Below, one piece after another: positions 7,627 through 15,611 of a stretch of DNA of 34,949 nt (the first letter of the stretch is position 1; each line of letters begins with the position of its first letter). This DNA is from Gammaproteobacteria bacterium. GTDB lineage: Bacteria > Pseudomonadota > Gammaproteobacteria > Steroidobacterales > Steroidobacteraceae. The notes under the pieces were generated by a model. The model had not been told where the DNA came from. It saw nothing but the letters and a program-made list of their open reading frames with translations, and ran no database searches. Position numbers and translations under genes: made by a program. The stretch lies in the NCBI GenBank assembly GCA_030037905.1, contig JASHPX010000047.1:1-34949 (forward strand), given 5' to 3'.

Positions 7627-9069
7627 ATGCACCACCGCCACCTGCACTACTCGACCAACCGCCTGGCCGCGATCTACGTCGGACTGTGTGCACTGTGCGT
7701 GGGGGGGCTGCTGTGGGTGGGATTCCTGTTCACCGCGCGGGGGCTCGAGCGCGAGGTCGATCTGGTGATCGCTACCGAGCTCGACGGCCTCAAGGACGAC
7801 TACGACGAGGGCGGCCTGCAACGTCTCGTCGATACGCTCAACCGCCGCACCGACAGCTGGGGTCGTACCGGCGCGGTCTACCTGCTGGTGGATTCGCGCA
7901 ACCACAAGATCGCAGGCAACCTGTCGGGCTGGCCGAGCGACCAGCGCCTGTGGAACGGCTGGATCGAATTCGACATCGTGGCGCGGGGGCGCAACCAGAA
8001 TTCGTATCACCCGGTCCGTGCCGAGATCTACAACCTCGATCACTACCGGCTGCTGGTGGGCACCGATGTCTCCGAGCGCCGCGACATCGCGGCCCGGCTG
8101 CGTGACACCACGCTGTGGGGCATCGCTCTGGCCGCCCTGCTGTCGGCCGCCATCGGCTGGTGGTACAGCCGCCGCGTCGCCACGCGCGTGCGCGTGGTCG
8201 CGCGAACCTGCGAGAAGATCATCTCCGACGACCTGACGCAGCGGCTGCCCCAGGCGGGCTCGCGTGACGAATTCGACCAGCTCGCCGCCGCCGTCAACCA
8301 CATGCTCGACCGCATCGAGCAGCAGACCACGGCGGTGCGCGCCACCTTCAACAGCGCCGCTCACGACCTGCGCTCGCCGCTGCACCGCATGCGCGTGCGC
8401 CTGGAGTCCGCCTTCCACCGCCCCGGTATCGACGCCACGGCGCGCGCCGCGGTGGACGCGGCGGTCGATGACCTGGAGCGCGTGCAGCGTACGCTCGCGA
8501 CGCTGCTGCAGATCGCACAGGCGGACTCTCCGAGCGCACTCGGGGGCGAAGAGCCCGTGGATCTCGCCGAGCTCGGACAGGAGCTGGGGGAGCTGTACGA
8601 TCCCGAGGCGCGCGAACGGGGGCTTGCGCTCGCGGTACAGACCCGCGGTCCGGTGCACGTCAGCGGCAACCGCCAGCTGCTGGCGCAACTGCTGGCCAAT
8701 CTGCTCGAGAACGCCATCAAGTACGTTCCGGCAGGCGGCCGCATCGGTCTCACCGTGGAGAGCAATGCCTCGAGCGCCAGCCTCGTGGTCAGCGACAACG
8801 GTCCGGGCATCCCCAGGCACGCACGCGAGCCCGTGCTGCAGCCCTTCCAGCGCTGGGAGGGCACCGCCGGCAAGGACCCCTCCGGCAGCGGCCTGGGCCT
8901 GAGCCTCGTGGCCGCCGTCGTGCGTATGCACCGCGGTCGGCTGGCGCTGTCCGACAACGAGCCGGGTCTCGTGGTGCGCTGCGAGTTCCCGTTGGCCACC
9001 TCAGCGCTGCCCGCGGCGGTGCGCACGGCTCCCCCGGTCGCCGCGGCGATTTCGGCGATCGGCGCCTGA
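7627..9069 (+). CDS. Sensor histidine kinase (HAMP, HisKA, HATPase)
   Basis: Membrane sensor, 480 residues, partner of the preceding regulator. A short basic, His-rich N-terminus (MHHRHLHY) precedes membrane segment 1 (about 13-36). A periplasmic loop of about 120 residues holds the sensory part (40-160, no known domain recognised). Membrane segment 2 is about 161-180, then HAMP (181-235). The H-box is FNSAAHDLRSPLHRMR with His246. The N-box is LLANLLENAIKYVP, G1 is DNGPGIP and G2 is GSGLGLSLV. The regulator and kinase are 56 bp apart. The nature of the signal is not evident. Confidence 0.93.
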   Translation: MHHRHLHYSTNRLAAIYVGLCALCVGGLLWVGFLFTARGLEREVDLVIATELDGLKDDYDEGGLQRLVDTLNRRTDSWGRTGAVYLLVDSRNHKIAGNLSGWPSDQRLWNGWIEFDIVARGRNQNSYHPVRAEIYNLDHYRLLVGTDVSERRDIAARLRDTTLWGIALAALLSAAIGWWYSRRVATRVRVVARTCEKIISDDLTQRLPQAGSRDEFDQLAAAVNHMLDRIEQQTTAVRATFNSAAHDLRSPLHRMRVRLESAFHRPGIDATARAAVDAAVDDLERVQRTLATLLQIAQADSPSALGGEEPVDLAELGQELGELYDPEARERGLALAVQTRGPVHVSGNRQLLAQLLANLLENAIKYVPAGGRIGLTVESNASSASLVVSDNGPGIPRHAREPVLQPFQRWEGTAGKDPSGSGLGLSLVAAVVRMHRGRLALSDNEPGLVVRCEFPLATSALPAAVRTAPPVAAAISAIGA

Positions 9070-9367
9070 GCAGGCGGGAGCGCTCTGCGCGTATCGCCGT
9101 CGATCTGCCGCGAATCTGCATCGCCGCGAACCTGCACGATTCTGCTGCTATCATGCGCTTAAAAGCGCCTAAGATCCTCAAACGTCGGCAAACGGCGGCA
9201 ATAGCGGCGATCTGCATCGTCCGCATCTGCGCGACTGCCGGGTTGCGCCGGGACCCCCTGCGGTATCCGTGGCTGCCAGGCATGCGTGGCGTGCCTGGCA
9301 TGGCATGCGCGACTGCGTGGCATGTCCGCGTGGCCTGTGCGCGGCTCGCCGCTTCAGCGTCGCTGCC
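9070..9367. other. Non-coding stretch upstream of the trp promoter
   Basis: No credible gene. It contains a compact palindrome GCGCTTAAAAGCGC (9155-9168) and an inverted repeat with 9-bp arms TGCCAGGCA/TGCCTGGCA (9274-9282 and 9292-9300, 9-nt spacer). The second lies about 70 bp before the proposed trp -35 box and could be an operator, although it does not resemble the enterobacterial TrpR site. Confidence 0.4.
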
Positions 9368-9397
9368 TTGACGCCTCCGGCGCCGTCTCGCCATACT
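9368..9397 (+). promoter_or_regulatory. Probable sigma-70 promoter of the trp operon
   Basis: TTGACG (9368-9373, 5 of 6 to the -35 consensus), an 18-bp spacer and CATACT (9392-9397, 4 of 6 to the -10 consensus). Transcription would begin near 9403-9405, only a few bases before the leader peptide ATG at 9407, which would leave trpL nearly leaderless. Confidence 0.6.
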
Positions 9398-9406
9398 GCA
9401 GGGCAC

Positions 9407-9487
9407 ATGCCTATCCGCATCCCTGCTGCTCGCTGGTGGTGGCGCACTTCACACGGAGTGGGCGCGGGGCGCGGCTGCATGCACTGA
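9407..9487 (+). CDS. trpL: trp operon leader peptide (26 residues, three tandem Trp)
   Basis: Short ORF MPIRIPAARWWWRTSHGVGA followed by six more residues and TGA (9485-9487). Codons 10-12 are TGG TGG TGG (9434-9442), the signature of a tryptophan-sensing attenuator. It lies between a good promoter and a terminator, 142 bp before trpE. The last Trp codon touches the first arm of a hairpin, so a ribosome stalled for lack of charged tRNA-Trp would block that arm. No Shine-Dalgarno of useful length fits between the predicted transcription start and the ATG. Confidence 0.88.
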   Translation: MPIRIPAARWWWRTSHGVGAGRGCMH

Positions 9488-9527
9488 ATTCGACCCAGGT
9501 ACGAGCATCCGAACCGAACCCATCTCC
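9442..9527 (+). promoter_or_regulatory. trp attenuator: alternative pause and antiterminator pairings
   Basis: Arm 1 (9442-9448, GCGCACT, starting at the last base of the third Trp codon) can pair with arm 2 (9457-9465, AGTGGGCGC, two bulged Gs). Arm 2 shifted to 9454-9462 (CGGAGTGGG) can instead pair with 9518-9527 (CCCATCTCCG): nine pairs with one bulged T. That second pairing uses up the left arm of the terminator. The structures are mutually exclusive in the classical 1:2, 2:3, 3:4 manner. Confidence 0.75.
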
Positions 9528-9550
9528 GGCGCAATCCGGGATGGGTTTTT
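9518..9550 (+). terminator. Rho-independent attenuator terminator before trpE
   Basis: Stem CCCATC(T)CCGG (9518-9528) with CCGGGATGGG (9535-9544), ten pairs with one bulged T and a CGCAAT loop, followed directly by six T (9545-9550). It stops transcription ahead of trpE when tryptophan is plentiful. Confidence 0.9.
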
Positions 9551-9629
9551 TATTGCCGATGGTTTTTGTGGGGCGCGCGCGCCCTGACTGAGCTGCCATG
9601 AAACTGCCACCGTTCGAGACGATCGCTGC

Positions 9630-11015
9630 ATGAAACCGCCATTCGATATCGCCGGGGATCTGGATACGCCGGTGTCGGCGTTCGCGAAGCTCGCGGCCTT
9701 CAGGCCATGCTTTCTGCTGGAGAGCGTCGAGGGTGGCGAGCGGCTCGGCCGCTACTCGTTCATCGGGTTCGGCGACGCCCTGCATGTGCGCCTGGATGAG
9801 CAGGGGCTCTTGATCGGTGAGCAGCGGCATGCCGCGCCGCGCACGCAGGGCGAGCTGCTCGATGCGTTGCGCGGCGCGCTCGCACGCGTGCCGCTGCCCA
9901 TGCCCACGCTGGACGGGGTGCCGCTGGCCGGCGGGCTGGTCGGCTTCGCCGCCTACGACATCGTGCGCTACTTCGAGCGCCTACCGGAGCGGGCGCAGCG
10001 GCTGCGCGAGGTGCCGCTGCTGCACTACGTGGCGCCGCGCTCGCTGCTGGTGTTCGATCACGTCAGCCGTGGCATCGCGCTGCTGCACGCGGGCAGCGAG
10101 GCCGAGCGCGCGGCGCTGCGCCGCGAAGTGATCCGCGCTCTGCGCGGCGCCACCCCGCGCGTGACGCTCGCCGGTTCGTTCGCAGCGCCCTCGGCCGCGC
10201 TCAGCCGCGACGCCTACATTCAGGGCGTGCATCGTGTGCAGGAGTACATCGCCGCGGGCGATGTCTATCAGCTGGTGCTCGCCGCGCGCTTCACCGGAGG
10301 CCATGGGCTCGATCCGTTCCAGGTGTACCGCGCGCTGCGCCTGATCAATCCGTCGCCCTACATGTACTTCTGCCGCCTCGGCGAGCTCACCATCGTGGGC
10401 TCCTCCCCCGAGGCGCTGGTGAAGCTCGGGCGCGGCCAGGCGGAGCTGCGGCCGATCGCCGGCACGCGCCCGCGCGACGAGGACGCGCAGCGCGATGCGC
10501 TGCTCGAACAGGAGCTGCGCGCGGATGCCAAGGAGAACGCCGAGCACGTGATGCTCGTCGATCTCGCGCGCAATGATCTCGGACGCGTCGCCAGCGCCGG
10601 CAGCATACACGTGGCGCCATATCGCTCCATCGAGCGCTACAGTCACGTCATGCACATGGTCAGCGGAGTGCACGGACAGCTGGCGGCGGGGCGCGATGCC
10701 TTCGACCTGTTTGCGGCGAGCTTCCCGGCCGGCACGCTCGTAGGGGCGCCCAAGGTGCGCGCCATGCAGATCATCGAGGAGCTCGAGCCGGTGCGGCGTG
10801 GACTGTACGGCGGCACGATCGGTTACTTCGGCGCCGGCGGCGCCATGGATCAGGCCATCACGATCCGCACGCTGGTGTTTCAGGCCGACCAGTACAGCTT
10901 CCAGGCCGGCGCCGGCATCGTCGCGGACAGTCGGCCCGCGGCCGAATACGACGAGGTGCTGGCCAAGGGCGCCGCCTTGGTGCGTGCGCTGAAGCTCGCG
11001 GAGGAAGGCCTGTGA
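9630..11015 (+). CDS. trpE: Anthranilate synthase component I
   Basis: Converts chorismate with ammonia to anthranilate, the first committed step of tryptophan synthesis. It is 461 residues. The feedback-inhibition motif LLES is at 29-32, so Trp end-product inhibition is expected. The catalytic region shows GTRPRDEDAQRD, LRADAKENAEHVMLVDLARND and FPAGTLVGAPKVRAMQIIEELEP, then GGTIGYFGAGGAMDQAITIRT and AGAGIVADSRPAAEY. These are typical of TrpE rather than PabB or isochorismate synthase. It is the first structural gene after the attenuator; its stop overlaps the trpG start (GTGA, 11012-11015). Confidence 0.96.
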   Translation: MKPPFDIAGDLDTPVSAFAKLAAFRPCFLLESVEGGERLGRYSFIGFGDALHVRLDEQGLLIGEQRHAAPRTQGELLDALRGALARVPLPMPTLDGVPLAGGLVGFAAYDIVRYFERLPERAQRLREVPLLHYVAPRSLLVFDHVSRGIALLHAGSEAERAALRREVIRALRGATPRVTLAGSFAAPSAALSRDAYIQGVHRVQEYIAAGDVYQLVLAARFTGGHGLDPFQVYRALRLINPSPYMYFCRLGELTIVGSSPEALVKLGRGQAELRPIAGTRPRDEDAQRDALLEQELRADAKENAEHVMLVDLARNDLGRVASAGSIHVAPYRSIERYSHVMHMVSGVHGQLAAGRDAFDLFAASFPAGTLVGAPKVRAMQIIEELEPVRRGLYGGTIGYFGAGGAMDQAITIRTLVFQADQYSFQAGAGIVADSRPAAEYDEVLAKGAALVRALKLAEEGL

Positions 11016-11707
11016 ACGCGCGGCTGCTGTTGATCGACAACTATGATTCCTTCACCTACAACCTGGTGCAGGGTTTCCTGGTGCTGGGCGCCGAGGTCGA
11101 GGTGTATCGCAACGACGCGCTCTCCGTGCAGCAGGCGCACTCGCTCGCGCCGACGCATCTGTGCATCTCCCCGGGTCCTGGTACGCCTCGGCAGGCGGGC
11201 GTGTCGATCGACATGATCCGCGCCTTCTGCGGCCGCATTCCCATCCTCGGCGTATGCCTCGGGCACCAGGCGATCGTCGAGAGCTTCGGCGGACGCGTGG
11301 TACGTGCCGGACGTCTCATGCACGGCAAGACCTCGCTGATCGAGCACGACGGCCGCGGGGTGTTTGCGGGAGTCGCGCACGACTGCGAGGTGGGCCGCTA
11401 TCACTCGCTGATCGCCGAGCCCGAATCGCTGCCGGCGGAGCTGATCGTGACCGCCCTGACATCCGAGCGTGAAATCATGGGCGTGCGACACGCGCGCCTC
11501 GCGGTCGAAGGCGTGCAGTTCCATCCCGAGAGTGTGCTCACGCCCGAGGGTCCGGCGATGATGCGTAACTTCCTGCAATTCGGGGGCGGCACCTGGGCCG
11601 AGTGCGAGGCGGACGCACGCGCTCACCTGGATCACGACCACGCCGCGCGCGACCAGGACCACGCCGCACACGATCACATCGAGCACCCTCATGTCGAGCA
11701 CCCCTGA
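11012..11707 (+). CDS. trpG: Anthranilate synthase component II (glutamine amidotransferase), with His-rich tail
   Basis: Supplies ammonia from glutamine to TrpE. It starts with GTG overlapping the trpE stop. Class I amidotransferase triad: Cys82 in GVCLGHQ, His171 and Glu173 in QFHPES; oxyanion motif SPGPGTP (53-59). TrpG normally ends about residue 195. Here the chain runs on to 231 with a tail (205-231) of nine His alternating with Asp, Glu and Ala. The tail is encoded by short repeats of CACGACCACGCC and GAGCACCC type at the junction with trpD, and the two genes overlap by 17 bp. The tail may bind metal or be a neutral result of repeat expansion. Confidence 0.94.
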   Translation: MNARLLLIDNYDSFTYNLVQGFLVLGAEVEVYRNDALSVQQAHSLAPTHLCISPGPGTPRQAGVSIDMIRAFCGRIPILGVCLGHQAIVESFGGRVVRAGRLMHGKTSLIEHDGRGVFAGVAHDCEVGRYHSLIAEPESLPAELIVTALTSEREIMGVRHARLAVEGVQFHPESVLTPEGPAMMRNFLQFGGGTWAECEADARAHLDHDHAARDQDHAAHDHIEHPHVEHP

Positions 11708-12770
11708 CGCCGGGCTCTGCGCGCTGCTCGAGCGCCTCCTCGAAGGTCGGCACCTCGCCGAGGACGAGGCGGCGCAGTTGCTTGCCGCGCTGACCACCGC
11801 GGATCTGGCGCCGGCGCTCGCCGGTGCGCTGCTCGTGGCACTGCGCGCCAAGGGGGTCACCGCGGCCGAGCTGCGCGGCTTCGCGCGCAGCATGCGCGCG
11901 CTGGCGCGGCGGCCGCAGATCGGCTCCACTGCCGGGGCGGTGGACATCGTCGGCACCGGCGGGGATCGCTCCAGCAGCCTGAACCTGTCCACCGGCGCGG
12001 CGCTGCTGACCGCAGCCTGCGGCTTGCCCGTGATCAAGCACGGTAATCGCTCCATCTCCAGTCGCGCAGGCAGCGCCGATGTGCTGCAGGCGCTGGGCCT
12101 GCCGATGCCTCTGGACGAGGCCGCCGCCGGCCGCTGCTTCGCCGCCTGCGGCTTCACCTTCCTGTTCGCGCCGTACTATCACGGCGCGACGCGCCATATC
12201 GCCCCGGTGCGCGCGGCGCTCGGCGTGCGCACGGTGTTCAACATCCTCGGGCCCCTGAGCAACCCCGCGGCGCCACCCTACCTCGTGATCGGCGCCTACG
12301 AGCTCGCGACCGCGGAGCTCATGGCCCAGGCACTGGTGGGCAGCGGCGTGGAGCGTGCGTTCGTCATCCATGGAGCCGAAGGCTGGGACGAGCCCACACC
12401 GATCGGGCCATTCGCACTCTTTGCCATCGATCGGCGCGGCGTGCGCGCCGAGCGCCGCTCCCCCGCGGACTATGGTCTTGCGCCATGCTCGGCGGCGGAT
12501 CTCACGGGTGCCGATGCCGCCCATAATGCGCGCGAGCTCGCCGCGGTACTGGAGGGCGGGCGCACGGGGCCACACCGTGACGCGCTGCTGCTCGGCGCTG
12601 CACTCGCGCTCGAGGTCACCGGCCAGGAGCTCTCCCCGCGCGCCGGGGTCGCACGCGCTGCCCGCGCGATCGACAGCGGTGCGGCCCGCGAGTTGCTGGC
12701 ACGTCTGCAACGCTTTGGCGCGCAAGCTCGCGAGGCGTCCGCCGCGAGCCACACGGATCACACGGCATGA
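11691..12770 (+). CDS. trpD: Anthranilate phosphoribosyltransferase
   Basis: Joins anthranilate and PRPP to give phosphoribosylanthranilate. It is 359 residues. The PRPP-binding loop is VGTGGDRSSSLNLST (87-101); KHGNRSISSRAGSADVLQALG (116-136) follows, and FAPYYHGA and RTVFNILGPLSNP are the expected substrate and hinge motifs. It starts inside the end of trpG (17-bp overlap). The sequence around the ATG (ATGTCGAGCACCC) is preceded by a decayed copy (ATCGAGCACCC), so an older duplicate start seems to have lost its ATG. Its stop overlaps the trpC start (ATGA). Confidence 0.96.
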   Translation: MSSTPDAGLCALLERLLEGRHLAEDEAAQLLAALTTADLAPALAGALLVALRAKGVTAAELRGFARSMRALARRPQIGSTAGAVDIVGTGGDRSSSLNLSTGAALLTAACGLPVIKHGNRSISSRAGSADVLQALGLPMPLDEAAAGRCFAACGFTFLFAPYYHGATRHIAPVRAALGVRTVFNILGPLSNPAAPPYLVIGAYELATAELMAQALVGSGVERAFVIHGAEGWDEPTPIGPFALFAIDRRGVRAERRSPADYGLAPCSAADLTGADAAHNARELAAVLEGGRTGPHRDALLLGAALALEVTGQELSPRAGVARAARAIDSGAARELLARLQRFGAQAREASAASHTDHTA

Positions 12771-13705
12771 GCGCCGACTTTCTCGAGCAGATGGCGCGAT
12801 CGAGCCGCGCGCGCGTCGCACAGGCTCGCCGCATGTGCCCGGAAGGTGCACTGCGCGCGCAGGCGCTCGCCGCTGCACCTGCGCCGCGCCTGGCGCTGTC
12901 GGACACGGGGTTCGACCTGATCGCCGAGGTCAAGCTGCGCTCCCCCGCGGGCGGTGCGCTGCGGCCGGCGGGACCAGCGGAACCGGCGGGACCGACGGAG
13001 TCGGCGGGGTCGCAGCTGCGCGAGCGCGTGAGCGCATACGCCGCGGCCGGCGCGGCGGCGATCTCCGTGCTCACCGAGCCCAGCCGCTTCGACGGCGCGC
13101 TCGAGCACCTGGCGCAGGCCGTGCAGGCCCTGAGCGCGAGTGCGTCCGCGCCGCGCGCCGCACGCTCCGTGCGCCGCGTGCCGGTCATGCGCAAGGATTT
13201 CCTCGTCGATCCCTATCAGATCTACGAGGCGCGCGCGACCGGTGCCGGCGGCGCGCTGGTGATTCTGCGCATGCTCGAGGCTGATGCGCAGTGCGCCCTC
13301 ATCGAGGCCTGCGCGGAGTCGGGATTGTTTGTCCTGCTCGAGGCGTTCGACGAGCGGGACCTCGAGCGTGCCGCCGAGCTGGTGAGCGCCTACCGCACGC
13401 GCGTGACGTTACTCGTCGGCGTCAACTGCCGCGATCTCGGTACGCTGCAGGTCGTTGCCGGCCGACTCGAGGCGCTGGCGGTGCGCCTGCCGCCGGATGT
13501 GCCGCGCGTGGCCGAGAGTGGTGTGGAGAGCGGCGCCGACGCGGCGCGCCTGGTGCGGGCCGGCTACGACATCGCGCTCGTGGGCAGCGCACTGATGCGC
13601 ACCGGCGATCCGGGCGCACTGGCACGCGAGATCCTGGAGCATGCACGCCGCGCGCGCCCTTCGCGGCGCCTGACCACAGCGGCACCGGAGCTCGGATGTG
13701 GATAA
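12767..13705 (+). CDS. trpC: Indole-3-glycerol-phosphate synthase
   Basis: Ring-closing (beta/alpha)8 barrel enzyme, 312 residues, longer than the usual 255-270. Catalytic motifs: EVKLRSPAGG (Glu54, Lys56), VMRKDFLVDPYQIYEAR (Lys143), LLEAFDE, GVNCRDLGTLQV (NNR(N/D)L in most homologues, here with Cys) and VAESGVES. The excess length comes from two low-complexity inserts: residues 66-81, coded by an 18-bp tandem repeat (PAGPAE PAGPTE SAG) just after the first beta strand, and an Ala/Ser-rich stretch 122-137. The stop lies 10 bp inside trpF. It is separate from trpF, unlike in enterobacteria. Confidence 0.94.
   Translation: MSADFLEQMARSSRARVAQARRMCPEGALRAQALAAAPAPRLALSDTGFDLIAEVKLRSPAGGALRPAGPAEPAGPTESAGSQLRERVSAYAAAGAAAISVLTEPSRFDGALEHLAQAVQALSASASAPRAARSVRRVPVMRKDFLVDPYQIYEARATGAGGALVILRMLEADAQCALIEACAESGLFVLLEAFDERDLERAAELVSAYRTRVTLLVGVNCRDLGTLQVVAGRLEALAVRLPPDVPRVAESGVESGADAARLVRAGYDIALVGSALMRTGDPGALAREILEHARRARPSRRLTTAAPELGCG
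12966..13010. repeat. 18-bp in-frame tandem repeat inside trpC
   Basis: Units at 12966-12983, 12984-13001 and a partial third from 13002 (CGGCGGGACC core) encode six-residue repeats in the loop after the first catalytic strand of TrpC. The unit length is a multiple of three, so copy-number change would keep the frame. Confidence 0.75.
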
Positions 13706-14289
13706 AAATCTGCGGTATGACCAGCGCCGATGCCGTCGCCTGCGCGCTGGCGGCAGGGGTCGATGCCATCGGGTTCGTATTTGCGAGCTCGGTGCGACGC
13801 GTGCAGCCGGCCGAAGCGGCAACGCTGGCGACACCGGCGCGGGGACGCTGCGCGCTGGTCGCAGTCACGCTGCATCCCGATCAGCCGCTGATCGATGAGA
13901 TCCTGCGCGTGCTGCATCCCGATGTCCTACAGACCGATGCGAGCGACCTGGCGGCATTGCGCCTGCCCGAGGCGCTGGTGCGTCTGCCGGTGCTGCGTGA
14001 TGCGCCCGATCCCGCTGCGCTGCCGACGCGGCTGCTCTACGAGAGCGGCAGCAGCGGCAGCGGCACGCGCGCCGACTGGTCGCAGGCCGCCGCATTGGCG
14101 CATCGTCGCGAACTCATCCTCGCAGGGGGTCTCACGGCCCACAATGTGGCCGAGGCGATCGATTGCGTGCGGCCCTTTGGCGTCGATGTTTCCAGCGGCG
14201 TGGAGTCAGCTCCGGGGCGCAAGGACCCGGCGTTGATCGAAGAGTTCGTGCAGGCGGCTCGCGCCGCCCCTCTATCGCGAGGCATATGA
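13696..14289 (+). CDS. trpF: Phosphoribosylanthranilate isomerase
   Basis: Amadori isomerase of the trp pathway, 197 residues, starting at the ATG at 13696 (MWIKICGMTS), which overlaps trpC by 10 bp. The catalytic Cys lies in KICG (Cys6), and GFVFASSVRRV and PFGVDVSSGVESAPGRKD are conserved. Two sites differ from the textbook enzyme. The general-acid Asp of ILLDT (Asp126 in Thermotoga maritima) aligns with Glu in LLYES, and the QLHG motif is replaced by LQTDASDL. I recall similar replacements in some gammaproteobacteria, so this is probably lineage-typical and active. The stop overlaps the trpB start (ATGA, 14286-14289). Confidence 0.9.
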   Translation: MWIKICGMTSADAVACALAAGVDAIGFVFASSVRRVQPAEAATLATPARGRCALVAVTLHPDQPLIDEILRVLHPDVLQTDASDLAALRLPEALVRLPVLRDAPDPAALPTRLLYESGSSGSGTRADWSQAAALAHRRELILAGGLTAHNVAEAIDCVRPFGVDVSSGVESAPGRKDPALIEEFVQAARAAPLSRGI

Positions 14290-15611
14290 CAACCGCTATG
14301 GCAACCGCAACAGCAACCGCAGGCGCACCCGTAAGCGATCCTCTGGCACTCACGGCGGACCCACCGGCAGGTACGCACACCTCGCAGCAGCTGCTCGCGG
14401 ATCTGCTCGCGGGTCGCTTTCCGGATGAGCGGGGGCGCTACGGGCCGTACGGCGGCCGATACGTGCCCGAGACGCTCATTCCCGCGCACGAGCGGCTCGA
14501 GCGTGGCGTGCGGCGCTGGCTTGCCGATGCGGACTACCAGGCGGAGCTGCAACGCGAGCTGCGCGACTGGGCCGGCCGGCCCACGCCGCTGACTCCCGCC
14601 AGGCATCTCTCGGCGCGCTGGGGCGCGGAAGTCTGGCTCAAGCGCGAGGATCTCGCGCATACCGGCGCGCACAAGATCAACAACGCTCTCGGCCAGGCCC
14701 TGCTCGCGCGCCGCCTGGGAGCTCGCCGTGTGATCGCCGAGACCGGCGCCGGCCAGCACGGCGTCGCGAGCGCCGCGGCCTGTGCGCGCGTCGGACTGCC
14801 CTGCACGGTATATATGGGCTCGATCGATATGCAGCGCCAGGCACCCAACGTCGGGCGCATGCGCCTGCTCGGCGCCACCGTGGTGCCCGTGGAGAGCGGC
14901 GATCGGACACTGCGCGCCGCCATCGACGAGGCGCTGCGCGACTGGGTATCCGATCCCGAGAGCACCTACTATCTGCTCGGCTCGGCGGTCGGAGGGCATC
15001 CCTATCCGTACCTCGTGCGTGAGCTGCAGCGCGTGATCGGCCGCGAGGCGCGCGCGCAGCTGCTCGAGCGCAGCGGCGCGCTGCCTGATGCGGTGGTCGC
15101 ATGCGTCGGCGGCGGCTCCAACGCCATTGGACTGTTTTACGCGTTTCTGGCCGATGCGGCCGTGCGCCTGATCGGCATCGAGGCCGGCGGGCGCGGTGCC
15201 ACGCTTGGAGACAATTCGGCGACGCTTGCCCATGGTCGGCCCGGCGTTCTGCACGGCAGCTATTCTCTGCTGCTGCAGAACGAGGACGGTCAGGTCCAGG
15301 AGACCCATTCGATCAGCGCCGGACTGGACTATCCGGGTGTCGGTCCCGAGCATGCGCTGCTGCGTCTGATCGGCCGCGTGGACTACCAGAGCGCCGGCGA
15401 CGACGAGGCGCTCGAGGCGGTGCGCGAATGCTGCGAGCTCGAGGGTATCCTGCCGGCGCTCGAAAGTGCGCACGCCCTGGCCGGCGCGCGCCGCTGGGCC
15501 GCGGGGCATCGCGGCGCGCGCGTGCTCATCGGGCTATCCGGCCGCGGAGACAAGGACATGCCGACGCTATCGTCTGCAGCCGGTGGCGCCGCGGGCCACG
15601 GGCGCCCATGA
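14286..15611 (+). CDS. trpB: Tryptophan synthase beta chain
   Basis: PLP enzyme condensing indole with serine. It is 441 residues. The PLP lysine is Lys130 in HTGAHKINNALGQ, the catalytic Glu is in AETGAGQHG (Glu152), the phosphate-binding loop is GGGSNAIG and the C-terminal part has GLSGRGDKD. The family core begins near residue 48 (DERGRYGPYGGRYVPE), so there is an N-terminal extension of about 40 residues. It begins with a Thr/Ala low-complexity run (MTTAMATATATAGAP) coded by short CAACCG/GCAACC repeats. Starts further upstream would lie inside trpF and are rejected. Stop and trpA start overlap (ATGA, 15608-15611). Confidence 0.95.
   Translation: MTTAMATATATAGAPVSDPLALTADPPAGTHTSQQLLADLLAGRFPDERGRYGPYGGRYVPETLIPAHERLERGVRRWLADADYQAELQRELRDWAGRPTPLTPARHLSARWGAEVWLKREDLAHTGAHKINNALGQALLARRLGARRVIAETGAGQHGVASAAACARVGLPCTVYMGSIDMQRQAPNVGRMRLLGATVVPVESGDRTLRAAIDEALRDWVSDPESTYYLLGSAVGGHPYPYLVRELQRVIGREARAQLLERSGALPDAVVACVGGGSNAIGLFYAFLADAAVRLIGIEAGGRGATLGDNSATLAHGRPGVLHGSYSLLLQNEDGQVQETHSISAGLDYPGVGPEHALLRLIGRVDYQSAGDDEALEAVRECCELEGILPALESAHALAGARRWAAGHRGARVLIGLSGRGDKDMPTLSSAAGGAAGHGRP

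Noticed and set aside
9545-9629. Second T-rich run after the attenuator (TTTTTG near 9562) as another terminator
   Set aside because: No stable stem precedes it.
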